NCBI GenBank assembly: GCA_017484085.1
Contig: JAFUTW010000005.1
Span: 1 to 53,546, forward strand
DNA: 53,546 bases
Source: Clostridia bacterium
GTDB lineage: Bacteria > Bacillota > Clostridia > Christensenellales > Aristaeellaceae
Direction: 5' to 3'
Shown: piece by piece, positions 26,124 through 33,064 of the stretch
Position numbering within the stretch: the first letter of the stretch is position 1
Layout: each line of letters opens with the position of its first letter
Made by a program: the position numbers and the translations under genes
Notes under the pieces: model-generated
What the model saw: the letters and a program-made list of their open reading frames with translations, nothing else
What the model was told of the DNA's origin: nothing
The model's database searches: none

Positions 26124-26152
26124 ATTCTATCGTCTCCGTGGCGGGTTGTCAA
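26124..26152 (-). promoter_or_regulatory. Promoter of the T-box operon
   Basis: Reading leftward, perfect TTGACA, a 17-base spacer and TAGAAT. Confidence 0.85.
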
Positions 26153-26228
26153 GGCTGTCTTTCAAACCGGGCAGGGCCCGGCCGGGTGGATCTTCTGCTG
26201 CCTCCCTTTCCCAAATGTTAGCGTATAC

Positions 26229-26444
26229 AAATCCAAGCGCGTCAACAGCGACCTGTACAGCCTGAACATGCAGCGCGCGGGTTCCACCACGCAGATCGCG
26301 GCCAACTTCGATGCCATCCAGGCGTATGTGGCCGGCAAGACCATCGCGGAGCTGGAAGCTGCCGTCGAGGGCAAGGAAGCGGCTGAATTCGTGGATGCGG
26401 TTTCCGGCGCGACCCTGCTGACCTTCTTTGCGCCGGCGGAGTAA
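26229..26444 (+). pseudogene. Remnant of an FMN-binding-like surface protein, C-terminal piece
   Basis: An open stretch of about 71 residues reads like the end of a larger protein: LNMQRAGSTTQIAANFDAI, then AYVAGKTIAELEAAVEGKEA, then EFVDAVSGATLL. The DAVSGATL motif is common near the end of FMN-binding domain and related lipoproteins. No start or ribosome binding site is present, the upstream part merges into the leu promoter region, and an alternative ATG nearby is in another frame. A strong terminator follows, so the 3' part of a once longer gene seems to survive. Confidence 0.55.
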
Positions 26445-26463
26445 GTTCAGACTTTTAAGAGTA

Positions 26464-26492
26464 AGCTGTCGGAAACGGCAGCTTTCTTTTTT
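26464..26492 (+). terminator. Intrinsic terminator
   Basis: AAGCTGTCG-GAAA-CGGCAGCTT followed by TCTTTTTTT, 20 bases after the remnant's stop. Confidence 0.88.
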
Positions 26493-26514
26493 TGCGCCCG
26501 GTACGGCCCGCAGG

Positions 26515-26543
26515 ATGAAAAATCGCCCAGAATGCGGTATACT
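26515..26543 (+). promoter_or_regulatory. Promoter candidate for the flavin-binding protein
   Basis: ATGAAA (4 of 6 to the -35 consensus), a 17-base spacer and TATACT. It lies upstream of the chosen start and overlaps an earlier in-frame ATG. Confidence 0.45.
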
Positions 26544-26573
26544 GTCCGGGAGATTATGACGGAGGTGGATGAT

Positions 26574-27050
26574 ATGTTCCGACCGATGAGGCGTTTTCGC
26601 CAGCAGCTGGAAAAAGAAGAGTGCCTGGAGCTGCTGCGCAGCTGCCCGCGCGGCGTTCTGGCCTGCCTGGGCGACGACGATTACCCGTATACGGTCCCGC
26701 TGGATTTCTGGTATGACGAGGAGAAGGGCGTCCTTTGCTTTCACGGCGCGAAGGAAGGCCATAAGCTGGATGCCCTGCTGCGGCACGACAAGGTGTCCTT
26801 CTGCATCCTGGACGAGGGCGAACGCGTGAGCGGGGACTGGACGCTGACCTTCCGCAGCGTGGTGGTGTTCGGCAGGGCCCGCGTCATCCGCGACCGCGAG
26901 CGTACGCTGGAGGCGGCGCGCAGGCTCGGCCTCAAGTACTACCCGGACGCGGAATCCGTGGAAGAGGAAATGCGCAAGGCGGCGGACAGCGTGCTCTGCT
27001 GGGAACTGGTGCCGGAGCACATCACGGGCAAGCGCGTGCATGAAGCGTGA
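26574..27050 (+). CDS. Pyridoxamine 5'-phosphate oxidase-like flavin-binding protein
   Basis: This 158-residue protein has the split beta-barrel pattern of the PNPOx/NimA group: LRSCPRGVLACLGDDDYPYTVPLDFWYD, then GVLCFHGAKEGHKLDALLRHDKVSF, then SVVVFGRARVI. Such proteins bind FMN, F420 or heme; NimA-like members reduce nitroimidazoles. The GGAGG site 8 bases before ATG 26574 decides the start. The HAD gene begins 14 bases after its stop, so the two are probably cotranscribed. Confidence 0.82.
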   Translation: MFRPMRRFRQQLEKEECLELLRSCPRGVLACLGDDDYPYTVPLDFWYDEEKGVLCFHGAKEGHKLDALLRHDKVSFCILDEGERVSGDWTLTFRSVVVFGRARVIRDRERTLEAARRLGLKYYPDAESVEEEMRKAADSVLCWELVPEHITGKRVHEA

Positions 27051-27064
27051 GGCGGAGGCAGGAC

Positions 27065-27781
27065 ATGATCAAAGCAGCGGTTTTTGATATGGACGGAACG
27101 ATCCTGGACACGGCGGAGGACCTGCGCCTGGCGATCAATCATGCCATGGAGCAGACGGGACACCGCCACGACTTTACCCGCGAGGATGCGTATTTTTTCT
27201 TCGGCAGCGGCATCATGGTCGCCATCCGCAGGGCGCTGGCCCGGGAAGCGGGCGCAGAGCGGGAAGCGCTGATTGCCATCGGGACGGATGCGGAAGGGGA
27301 GATCCCCGCCGAAGTACAGGCGGAGACGGAGAAGATCCGCGCGGCGTACATGCCCTACTACACCCTGCACTGCAGCGAGCACACCGGCCCCTTTGAAGGC
27401 ATCCCGGAAGCGCTGCGGGCGCTGAGGGAGGCGGGGATCCGTACCGCCGTCGTCTCCAACAAGCCGGACGAGGCGACGCGCAAGCTGGCGGCGGAGACCT
27501 TCCCCGGCCTGTTTGACCTGGCTGTGGGCGAGCATGCGGGCGTGCGGCGCAAGCCCGCGCCGGATATGACGCTGACAGCGCTCCGGCAGCTGGGCGTGCA
27601 GCCGGAGGAGGCGGTCTACATCGGCGACACGGAGATCGACATCGAGACGGCGGCAAACGCAAAGCTGCGCTGCGTAGCCGTTTCGTGGGGCTTTCGCAGC
27701 GCAGCGTATCTGAAAGAGAGAGGGGCGGAGACGATCGTCTCCGACGCGCCCCAGATGCTTTCGGCCCTTACCTGCGGATGA
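27065..27781 (+). CDS. HAD-family phosphatase (phosphoglycolate phosphatase-like)
   Basis: This 238-residue hydrolase has all HAD motifs: DMDGTILDT (nucleophile Asp), VVSNKP (motif II Ser), RKPAPDM (motif III Lys) and YIGDTEIDIETAANA (motif IV). The helical cap between motifs I and II matches the Gph/PgmB subgroup. It probably dephosphorylates a small phosphometabolite; the substrate is open. GGAGGCAGGAC precedes the ATG. Its 3' end overlaps that of the convergent glycerate kinase gene by 14 bases, with no visible terminator between. Confidence 0.88.
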   Translation: MIKAAVFDMDGTILDTAEDLRLAINHAMEQTGHRHDFTREDAYFFFGSGIMVAIRRALAREAGAEREALIAIGTDAEGEIPAEVQAETEKIRAAYMPYYTLHCSEHTGPFEGIPEALRALREAGIRTAVVSNKPDEATRKLAAETFPGLFDLAVGEHAGVRRKPAPDMTLTALRQLGVQPEEAVYIGDTEIDIETAANAKLRCVAVSWGFRSAAYLKERGAETIVSDAPQMLSALTCG

Positions 27782-29000
27782 GCAGGGCGCAGAAGTCGTT
27801 GACGTTCGTGCCGGTGGGGCCGGTCATGATGAGGCCGTCCGATACCTTGAGGGCGTTGTAGGCGTCGTTATCCTGCAGGACATCGAAGACGGAAAGGCCG
27901 TTTGCGGCAAGGCGGGCGTTGGTCTCGCCGTCCGTATAGCCGCCGGCGGCGTCCGTCGGGCCGTCCGTGCCGTCGGAACCGACGGAGAAGATGGCGGTAT
28001 CCCGCATGCCGGCGATGCCCGGCGCCGCGGCGAGCGCCAGTTCCTGGTTGCGGCCGCCCTTGCCGTGGCCGGTGAGGTGCACGACGGTCTCACCGCCCAT
28101 GATGAAGGCGAGGCTTTCCTTCGTGTCCTGGTGGTAGCGTGCGATCTCCGCGAGCATGGAACCCGCGTCCCTCGCGGTGCAGCACAGGCTGGCCGTGAGG
28201 ATCTGCGGGCGGTAGCCCAGCTTCCGGGCGGCCTCTTCGGCCGCGAGGCATAGCTGCCGGACGCTGCCGGTCACATGGGTTTCCACGTTATCCAGCTCCT
28301 TGGGCGTCTCTTCGCCGAGGAGCTTTTCCATTTCGGGGGTGAGGGTCAGGCGGTATTTGCGCGCGACCTCCCTGGCCTGGGCGCAGGTGGAGGCATCCGG
28401 ATAGCAGGGGCCGGAGGCGATCATGTCCAGCGGGTCGCCGATGATGTCCGAGAGCACGATGGCAAAGACGTGCGCCGGAGCGCACAGCTTGGCAAAGCGC
28501 CCGCCCTTGACGGCGGAGAAGCGCTTGCGCACCGTGTTCATTTCCGTGATGTCCGCGCCGCTGGCCAGCAGCTCGCGGGTCAGGCGGTCCAGGTCTTCCG
28601 GCGGGATGAGGGGCTTTTCAAACAGCGCGGAGCCGCCGCCAGAGAGCAGGAAGAGGACGGTATCCTGAGAGCTGAGCCCGCTGACGGCGTCGATGGCGGC
28701 CTGCGTGCCGGTGAAAGAATTCTGATCGGGAACGGGGTGGCCGGCTTCGTGGATGTCGATGCGGGGCAGATCGCCCTTGCTGTGGTCGTACTTGGTGACG
28801 ACGACGCCGCCGGATATGCGGTCGCCCAGTGCGTTACAGGCGGCGCTGGCCATCTGCCAGGCGGCTTTGCCGGCGGCGATCAGCACTACGCGGCCGCTGC
28901 CGAAATCGGCGCTCTCCAGCGCCCTGCGCACGGCGGCGTCCGGCATGGCGGCATCCAGCGCCGCACGGATGAGGGTGTTCGCGTCTTCTCTCAGGGACAT
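27768..29000 (-). CDS. Glycerate 2-kinase (DUF4147/MOFRL family)
   Basis: This 410-residue enzyme belongs to the GckA type. The N-terminal DUF4147 domain includes VLIAAGKAAWQMA, AGHPVPDQNS and LFLLSGGGSALFEKP. The C-terminal MOFRL domain includes GGETVVHLTGHGKGGRNQELAL and SVGSDGTDGPTDAAGGYTD. It phosphorylates D-glycerate to 2-phosphoglycerate, or sometimes hydroxypyruvate. The ATG at 29000 follows AAGGAGG. It lies 77 bases after a DUF362 gene and shares its promoter. Confidence 0.93.
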   Translation of the reverse strand: MSLREDANTLIRAALDAAMPDAAVRRALESADFGSGRVVLIAAGKAAWQMASAACNALGDRISGGVVVTKYDHSKGDLPRIDIHEAGHPVPDQNSFTGTQAAIDAVSGLSSQDTVLFLLSGGGSALFEKPLIPPEDLDRLTRELLASGADITEMNTVRKRFSAVKGGRFAKLCAPAHVFAIVLSDIIGDPLDMIASGPCYPDASTCAQAREVARKYRLTLTPEMEKLLGEETPKELDNVETHVTGSVRQLCLAAEEAARKLGYRPQILTASLCCTARDAGSMLAEIARYHQDTKESLAFIMGGETVVHLTGHGKGGRNQELALAAAPGIAGMRDTAIFSVGSDGTDGPTDAAGGYTDGETNARLAANGLSVFDVLQDNDAYNALKVSDGLIMTGPTGTNVNDFCALLIRR

Positions 29001-29077
29001 GATAAAATCCTCCTTCCGGCTTCTGCAAGCCTCTTGACGATTGTTGAACAGGTTAAACGCGCAGCTGCGCAAAATGA

Positions 29078-30136
29078 TTACAGCGTCTCAAGAAATGCGG
29101 TGACCTGCGCCGCAGTGGGCGGGCAGCCCCTGCAGTAGACGCCGGCGCCCCGGCAGCATTCGCCGATGCCGATGCCTTCGACCGGCTTGCCGCGGAACCC
29201 CTGGCCGATGTGCAGATCGTTCCGCTTGACGCCGGTATTGTAAAGCCCGCGGACCAGCGCCGCAAAGCAGGCGGAGCACGCCTGGTCGGCGTGGACGCCC
29301 CGGGAGAGGCTGGCAGCCCGTCCGGAAGGGGCGGGATATTCGGCGCAGTCCTTCGGCTCGTTGAGGCGGCGTACGTCGCCGGGCGCGATCTCAGTTGAGC
29401 CGCCGCCCCAGTCCTCACAGAGCTCTATATAAGGGACGTCGGAGAGGGAAAGCCCCATGAGTTCCGCACCGTAGGCATCGACCTGGACGGCATCCGTGCC
29501 GGCAAACATGCGGTTGGTCTGCACGGGATTGCCGCCCTCCTCAAAATCCAGGTCGCCGCAGATGCTGTCCACCACGGTCAGACCGGGGTGCATGGCGGCG
29601 GCAAGGGCCGCGATGGGCCGCGTCAGCCCCATGGCGTGGAAATGGCGCTTTTCCCTGTCCGGCAGGCAGCCCTTCAGGTTTTTGAGCGCGCAGGTCATCA
29701 CCGTCTGGCAGTGGCCTTTGAGCACGGGCAGGTTGACCAGCAGGGAGCAGTCCAGCGCGCGGCGGCACACGTCGATGGGGCCGGCGTGCGTGCTGACGCT
29801 GCGCACCGCGTCGCGTTTGAGATCGTAGAAGGGAACGTTATAGCGCCGGCAGACCTCGTCGTAACCGGCGCGGCGCATGGCGCGCATCGTCTCATCCCCG
29901 ACCCAGCTGCCCTCGATGATGCTGATATCGGTTACGCCGTGGGCGCGGAAGTATTCGATGCAGCCGGAGAGCACGCCGGGATGGGTGGTGCTGCCGCTTT
30001 CCGGTGTACCGGCGATGACCAGGTTGGGCTTGAGCGCGACGCTGCCGCCCTTCGGCACCAGCGACGCGGCGTCCATCGCCTCCAGCAGGGCAAGGGTCAT
30101 TTCATGCGCATCGCTGCCGAAAATCTCTGTAATCAT
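29078..30136 (-). CDS. DUF362 domain protein, cysteine-rich end
   Basis: This 352-residue protein matches DUF362: VALKPNLVIAG, then HPGVLSGCIEYFRAHGV, then LLVNLPVLKGHCQTVMTCALKNLKG and DAVQVDAYGAELMGL. The C-terminal part has seven cysteines (CSAC, ECC, CRGC pattern after residue 285). These could bind an Fe-S cluster, although the standard ferredoxin CxxCxxCxxxCP is not present. The function of the family is unknown, with proposed redox or sulfur roles. GGAGG precedes the ATG. Confidence 0.82.
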   Translation of the reverse strand: MITEIFGSDAHEMTLALLEAMDAASLVPKGGSVALKPNLVIAGTPESGSTTHPGVLSGCIEYFRAHGVTDISIIEGSWVGDETMRAMRRAGYDEVCRRYNVPFYDLKRDAVRSVSTHAGPIDVCRRALDCSLLVNLPVLKGHCQTVMTCALKNLKGCLPDREKRHFHAMGLTRPIAALAAAMHPGLTVVDSICGDLDFEEGGNPVQTNRMFAGTDAVQVDAYGAELMGLSLSDVPYIELCEDWGGGSTEIAPGDVRRLNEPKDCAEYPAPSGRAASLSRGVHADQACSACFAALVRGLYNTGVKRNDLHIGQGFRGKPVEGIGIGECCRGAGVYCRGCPPTAAQVTAFLETL

Positions 30137-30167
30137 GCGGCCTCCTGTTTACAAATCTTATGGATTC

Positions 30168-30196
30168 ATCTTAACAGAGTGGATTTCCCTTGTCAA
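30168..30196 (-). promoter_or_regulatory. Promoter for DUF362 and glycerate kinase genes
   Basis: Reading leftward, perfect TTGACA, a 17-base spacer and TAAGAT. Confidence 0.8.
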
Positions 30197-30304
30197 TTGA
30201 AAGGGAAAGGAAAGCGGCGGATAAAGATAAAGGATGAAAAAACGGACCGGTTATGATAAGATAAAAGGAGAAAACAGCTTCATCCGAGATGGGAGGAGAT
30301 TGCC

Positions 30305-30799
30305 TTGGCACATCCGCTGATCAACCGCGCGCTCTATGACGCGATCATCCGCTTTGACGAATCCGAGGAGGCGCGGGAATACTATTACCGGATCATGGAT
30401 ACGAAGACGGAAAAGGCCGGCGGGACGGACACGGTGCGGGATCAGATCCTGCGCGCTTACGCCATGCTCTTCTGCGACGACATCGGCGCCGAGGCGGGAC
30501 AGCCGGCCGGCCCGGACGAAGTGGAGGCGACGGCGGACCGCCTGTATACCGGCGAGATGGGGCTTGACCCGCGGCACTGGTACCGGATGCGCTATCACTT
30601 CCCGGTGATCGACGAGGACAATTATGACCGCTTCGCCGCGCTGGTCATCTCCGACCTGAGTGCGGGCCCGCTGAGGGAAGCCGCGCTGAACGGCGGCGAT
30701 ATGCTGCTGGTCGGCGCCGTGAATCCGCTGCGGATGACGCCGGAGCAGCGGGCGGGCCAGAAGCTCCGTAAAGTCCGGCTCGGAGGGGATGAAGCATGA
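30305..30799 (+). CDS. Protein of unknown function cotranslated with a regulator
   Basis: This 164-residue, soluble, acidic protein starts with TTG, 8 bases after GGAGG. Its first 50 residues look helical (INRALYDAIIRFDESEEAREYYYRIMD). No known domain is recognised. It overlaps the following regulator gene by 4 bases (ATGA), so the two are likely made together and may interact. Confidence 0.72.
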   Translation: MAHPLINRALYDAIIRFDESEEAREYYYRIMDTKTEKAGGTDTVRDQILRAYAMLFCDDIGAEAGQPAGPDEVEATADRLYTGEMGLDPRHWYRMRYHFPVIDEDNYDRFAALVISDLSAGPLREAALNGGDMLLVGAVNPLRMTPEQRAGQKLRKVRLGGDEA

Positions 30800-31605
30800 C
30801 GATACTGGTGGCGGATGACAATGCCGCAAAGCTGCGGGAGATATCACGGATCGCAGGAAAGCTGGCGGGAGACGCGGAAATCCTGTGCTTTTCAAGCAGC
30901 CCGGAAGCGCTGGAGGAAGCCAGAAAGAGGGAAATCGATATCGCCATCATCGGGACGGAAATGCGGGAGCTGAACGGCCTGGATCTGGGAGAGTACCTGA
31001 AAGAACTGTATCCTTACGTCAACCTCATTTACCTCTCCGGAAGCGGGGATGCCGCGTACGAGGCGATGCGCCAGCACGCGAGCGGCTATGTGCGGGGAGC
31101 TGTCTCGGAGGAGGGCCTGCGCAGGGAGCTTCAGGATCTGCGCTACCCGGCCGAGCAAAAGAACCGCAAGCGTGTCTTCGCGCAGACCTTCGGCAATTTT
31201 GATCTTTTCGTCGACGGCAAGCCGGTCGCCTTCAAATACAGCCGGACGAAGGAGATCGTGGCGCTGCTGGTCAACAACCGCGGCGCGCAGACGACCAACG
31301 GCGAGATCATCGCCGCGCTTTGGGAGGACGATGGGGATCCGGAGACGAAATCCTCTTACCTTCGCAACCTGCGGCAGGATCTGCAGAACACGCTGACTGC
31401 CCTCAAGCTGACAGGCGTCATCCTGAAACAGCGCGGCAGCATGGCGATCGCCGCCGACCGCATCGAGTGCGACCTGTATGACTGGCTTGCAAAGAAAAAG
31501 CAATCCATATACCAGTACCTGGGCGATTACATGAACCAGTACAGCTGGGCCGAGTATGTGCACGCCGAGCTGGATGAGATCAGTTACGCCCTGGAGGACG
31601 AATGA
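30796..31605 (+). CDS. Regulator with degenerate receiver domain and SARP/OmpR-like DNA-binding domain
   Basis: This 269-residue protein begins like a response regulator (MTILVADDNAAKLREI), but the phosphoacceptor position is changed: where a receiver has (I/L)D-x-x-MP it has IDIAIIGTEMRELNG, and the KP site reads YVRGAVS. It is therefore a probable phosphorylation-independent receiver. A winged-helix domain of the BTAD/SARP or LytR-distant type follows (residues 125-220, FGNFDLFVDGKPVAFKYSRT, NNRGAQTTNGEIIAALW, YLRNLRQDLQ). A short acidic tail may be regulatory. No histidine kinase is encoded nearby. Confidence 0.82.
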   Translation: MTILVADDNAAKLREISRIAGKLAGDAEILCFSSSPEALEEARKREIDIAIIGTEMRELNGLDLGEYLKELYPYVNLIYLSGSGDAAYEAMRQHASGYVRGAVSEEGLRRELQDLRYPAEQKNRKRVFAQTFGNFDLFVDGKPVAFKYSRTKEIVALLVNNRGAQTTNGEIIAALWEDDGDPETKSSYLRNLRQDLQNTLTALKLTGVILKQRGSMAIAADRIECDLYDWLAKKKQSIYQYLGDYMNQYSWAEYVHAELDEISYALEDE

Positions 31606-31611
31606 AAACAG

Positions 31612-31630
31612 CCCCCGCTACCGCGGGGGA
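31612..31630. other. Intergenic hairpin
   Basis: CCCCCGC-TACC-GCGGGGG lies between the regulator gene and the PPC gene with no T run on the plus strand. It may be an mRNA processing or stability element. Confidence 0.4.
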
Positions 31631-31653
31631 TAAAGAGAAAGGATGAAGGCCAT

Positions 31654-32076
31654 ATGGAGTACAGAAGATTTGGGGACACGCTCGTCATCCGCATGGACAG
31701 AGGCGAAGAGGTGCTCTCGACCCTGACGGAGATCTGTGAAAAGGAAGGCGTAGGGCTGGCGGAGGTCAGCGCGCTGGGCGCGGTGGACAGGGCTGAGATG
31801 GCGATCTACGACGTGCCGTCGAAGACCTTCTTCCGCAAGACCTTCGAGGGCCCCATGGAGATCGGCTCCCTCGTGGGCAGCGTGACCCGCAAGGAGGGAA
31901 AGGTGTACCTGCATCTGCACGGCGTCGTCTGTGACAGCGAGCTTGCGGCGCACGGCGGGCATATCGCCTCCCTCCGCGTATCCGCGACCTGCGAGATGAT
32001 CGTGCGGTGCTTCCCCGGCAGCGTCGGCCGGAGGATGGATGACGCGATCGGCCTCAACATATTCACATTTGAGTAA
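31654..32076 (+). CDS. PPC/DUF296 domain protein
   Basis: This 140-residue single-domain protein fits the PCC (plants and prokaryotes conserved) domain: IRMDRGEEVLSTLTEICEKEG, EVSALGAVDRAEMAIYD and the metal-binding-like HLHGVVCDSELAAHGGH. Bacterial members form trimers of unknown role; in plants the domain is joined to AT-hooks, which are absent here. AGGATGAAGG precedes the ATG. A terminator follows. Confidence 0.85.
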   Translation: MEYRRFGDTLVIRMDRGEEVLSTLTEICEKEGVGLAEVSALGAVDRAEMAIYDVPSKTFFRKTFEGPMEIGSLVGSVTRKEGKVYLHLHGVVCDSELAAHGGHIASLRVSATCEMIVRCFPGSVGRRMDDAIGLNIFTFE

Positions 32077-32089
32077 AGAGCAGAATAGG

Positions 32090-32131
32090 CAACAGCCCGC
32101 GCAGAGATCTGTCTGCACGGGCTGCTTTTTA
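32090..32131 (+). terminator. Terminator of the PPC gene
   Basis: AGCCCGCGCAGA pairs with TGTCTGCACGGGCT with one mismatch and is followed by GCTTTTTAT. It may serve both this gene and the converging SH3 lipoprotein gene. Confidence 0.8.
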
Positions 32132-32151
32132 TGGAATTGTCCTGCTTCCGG

Positions 32152-32991
32152 TTACTTGGCCAGCTTGCTCGAGATGTAGCCTTCGACACCGCTGCCGAGG
32201 CGGATGTGGTACCAGCCGTTTTCGGCGGTGTCCAGCAGGGGATAGCGCCGTCCGGCGATGGCGACGCCGACCCTGTCGCTGTCATGCGTGGGCTCCTTCC
32301 GCACGTTGACGTTGCCCTGGCGGCGGATGGTTACGGTCTTGCCGGTGTCGGCCGTGTCGGCGGCGGGAGCCGGGGTGGCGTCCGGATTCTCACCGGGTTC
32401 GCTGACGCGACTTACGACCTTGGGAGACACATACCCGACGATGCCGCCGCCTAGCAGGATGCGGTACCAGCCGTTTTCGGCGGTGGAAAGGAGCGGATAG
32501 CTCCGGCCCGCCCGGGCGACGCCCACACGCGCGCTGGCGGGATCCGCCTCCTTGCGCACGTTGGCGTTCCCGCTCTTGCGGATGATGACGCGGCTGGTCG
32601 TGGCGGCCTCCGGCTGTCCCTGGACCAGCTTGGGCGAGATATATCCCTCAAGCCCGTCCAGCAGGCGGATGCGGTACCAGCCGTTCTCGGCGATGTCCAG
32701 AAGGGCGTAGGTCCGGCCGGCCTTGGCAACGCCGATCTTGGCGCTGTCGTAGCGCGCCTGGCTGCGCACGTTGACGTCCCCGTCGCGGCGGATGGTCACC
32801 GTCCGTGAAGAGGCAGCGGCGGGAACGGGCGTTGCGGCGGGCTGTGGCGTGAAGGAAACGGGCGTCGTCGCCGGCACGCTGATGTACTCCTCGCCGGGGG
32901 AGGTGACGCCGACCGGCGTGCCTTCTGCCAGCGCACACGCGCTAAGACAGAGAATCACAAGCGCAAATGCGATACAAAGTTGCTTTTTCAT
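32152..32991 (-). CDS. Lipoprotein with three SH3 repeats
   Basis: This 279-residue protein has a signal with a clean lipobox, LSAC (lipid-bearing Cys19), then a proline- and threonine-rich spacer. Three SH3_3 repeats follow at about residues 63-125, 132-196 and 215-279. Each has the same plan: VTIRRDGDVNVR, GVAKAGRTY, ENGWYRIRL and GYISPKL. The high similarity among repeats points to recent internal duplication. It is likely to bind the cell wall at the membrane surface. It is the last host gene before the prophage. Confidence 0.87.
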   Translation of the reverse strand: MKKQLCIAFALVILCLSACALAEGTPVGVTSPGEEYISVPATTPVSFTPQPAATPVPAAASSRTVTIRRDGDVNVRSQARYDSAKIGVAKAGRTYALLDIAENGWYRIRLLDGLEGYISPKLVQGQPEAATTSRVIIRKSGNANVRKEADPASARVGVARAGRSYPLLSTAENGWYRILLGGGIVGYVSPKVVSRVSEPGENPDATPAPAADTADTGKTVTIRRQGNVNVRKEPTHDSDRVGVAIAGRRYPLLDTAENGWYHIRLGSGVEGYISSKLAK

Positions 32992-33035
32992 ACAGGGCCC
33001 CCTCTGAACCGGTAAACCGGTTTGATGCTACGGTG

Positions 33036-33064
33036 ATTATAACACCAAGAATACCAACGTACAA
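33036..33064 (-). promoter_or_regulatory. Promoter of the SH3 lipoprotein at the prophage border
   Basis: Reading leftward, TTGTAC (weak -35), a 17-base spacer and perfect TATAAT. It overlaps the final codons of the integrase gene, so at least the -35 is prophage DNA. AACCGGT-AA-ACCGGTT-type symmetry lies between it and the gene (33007-33022). Confidence 0.55.

Noticed and set aside
26532-26573. Upstream in-frame ATG for the flavin-binding protein
   Set aside because: It overlaps the -10 TATACT and lacks a ribosome site; ATG 26574 has GGAGG at ideal spacing.
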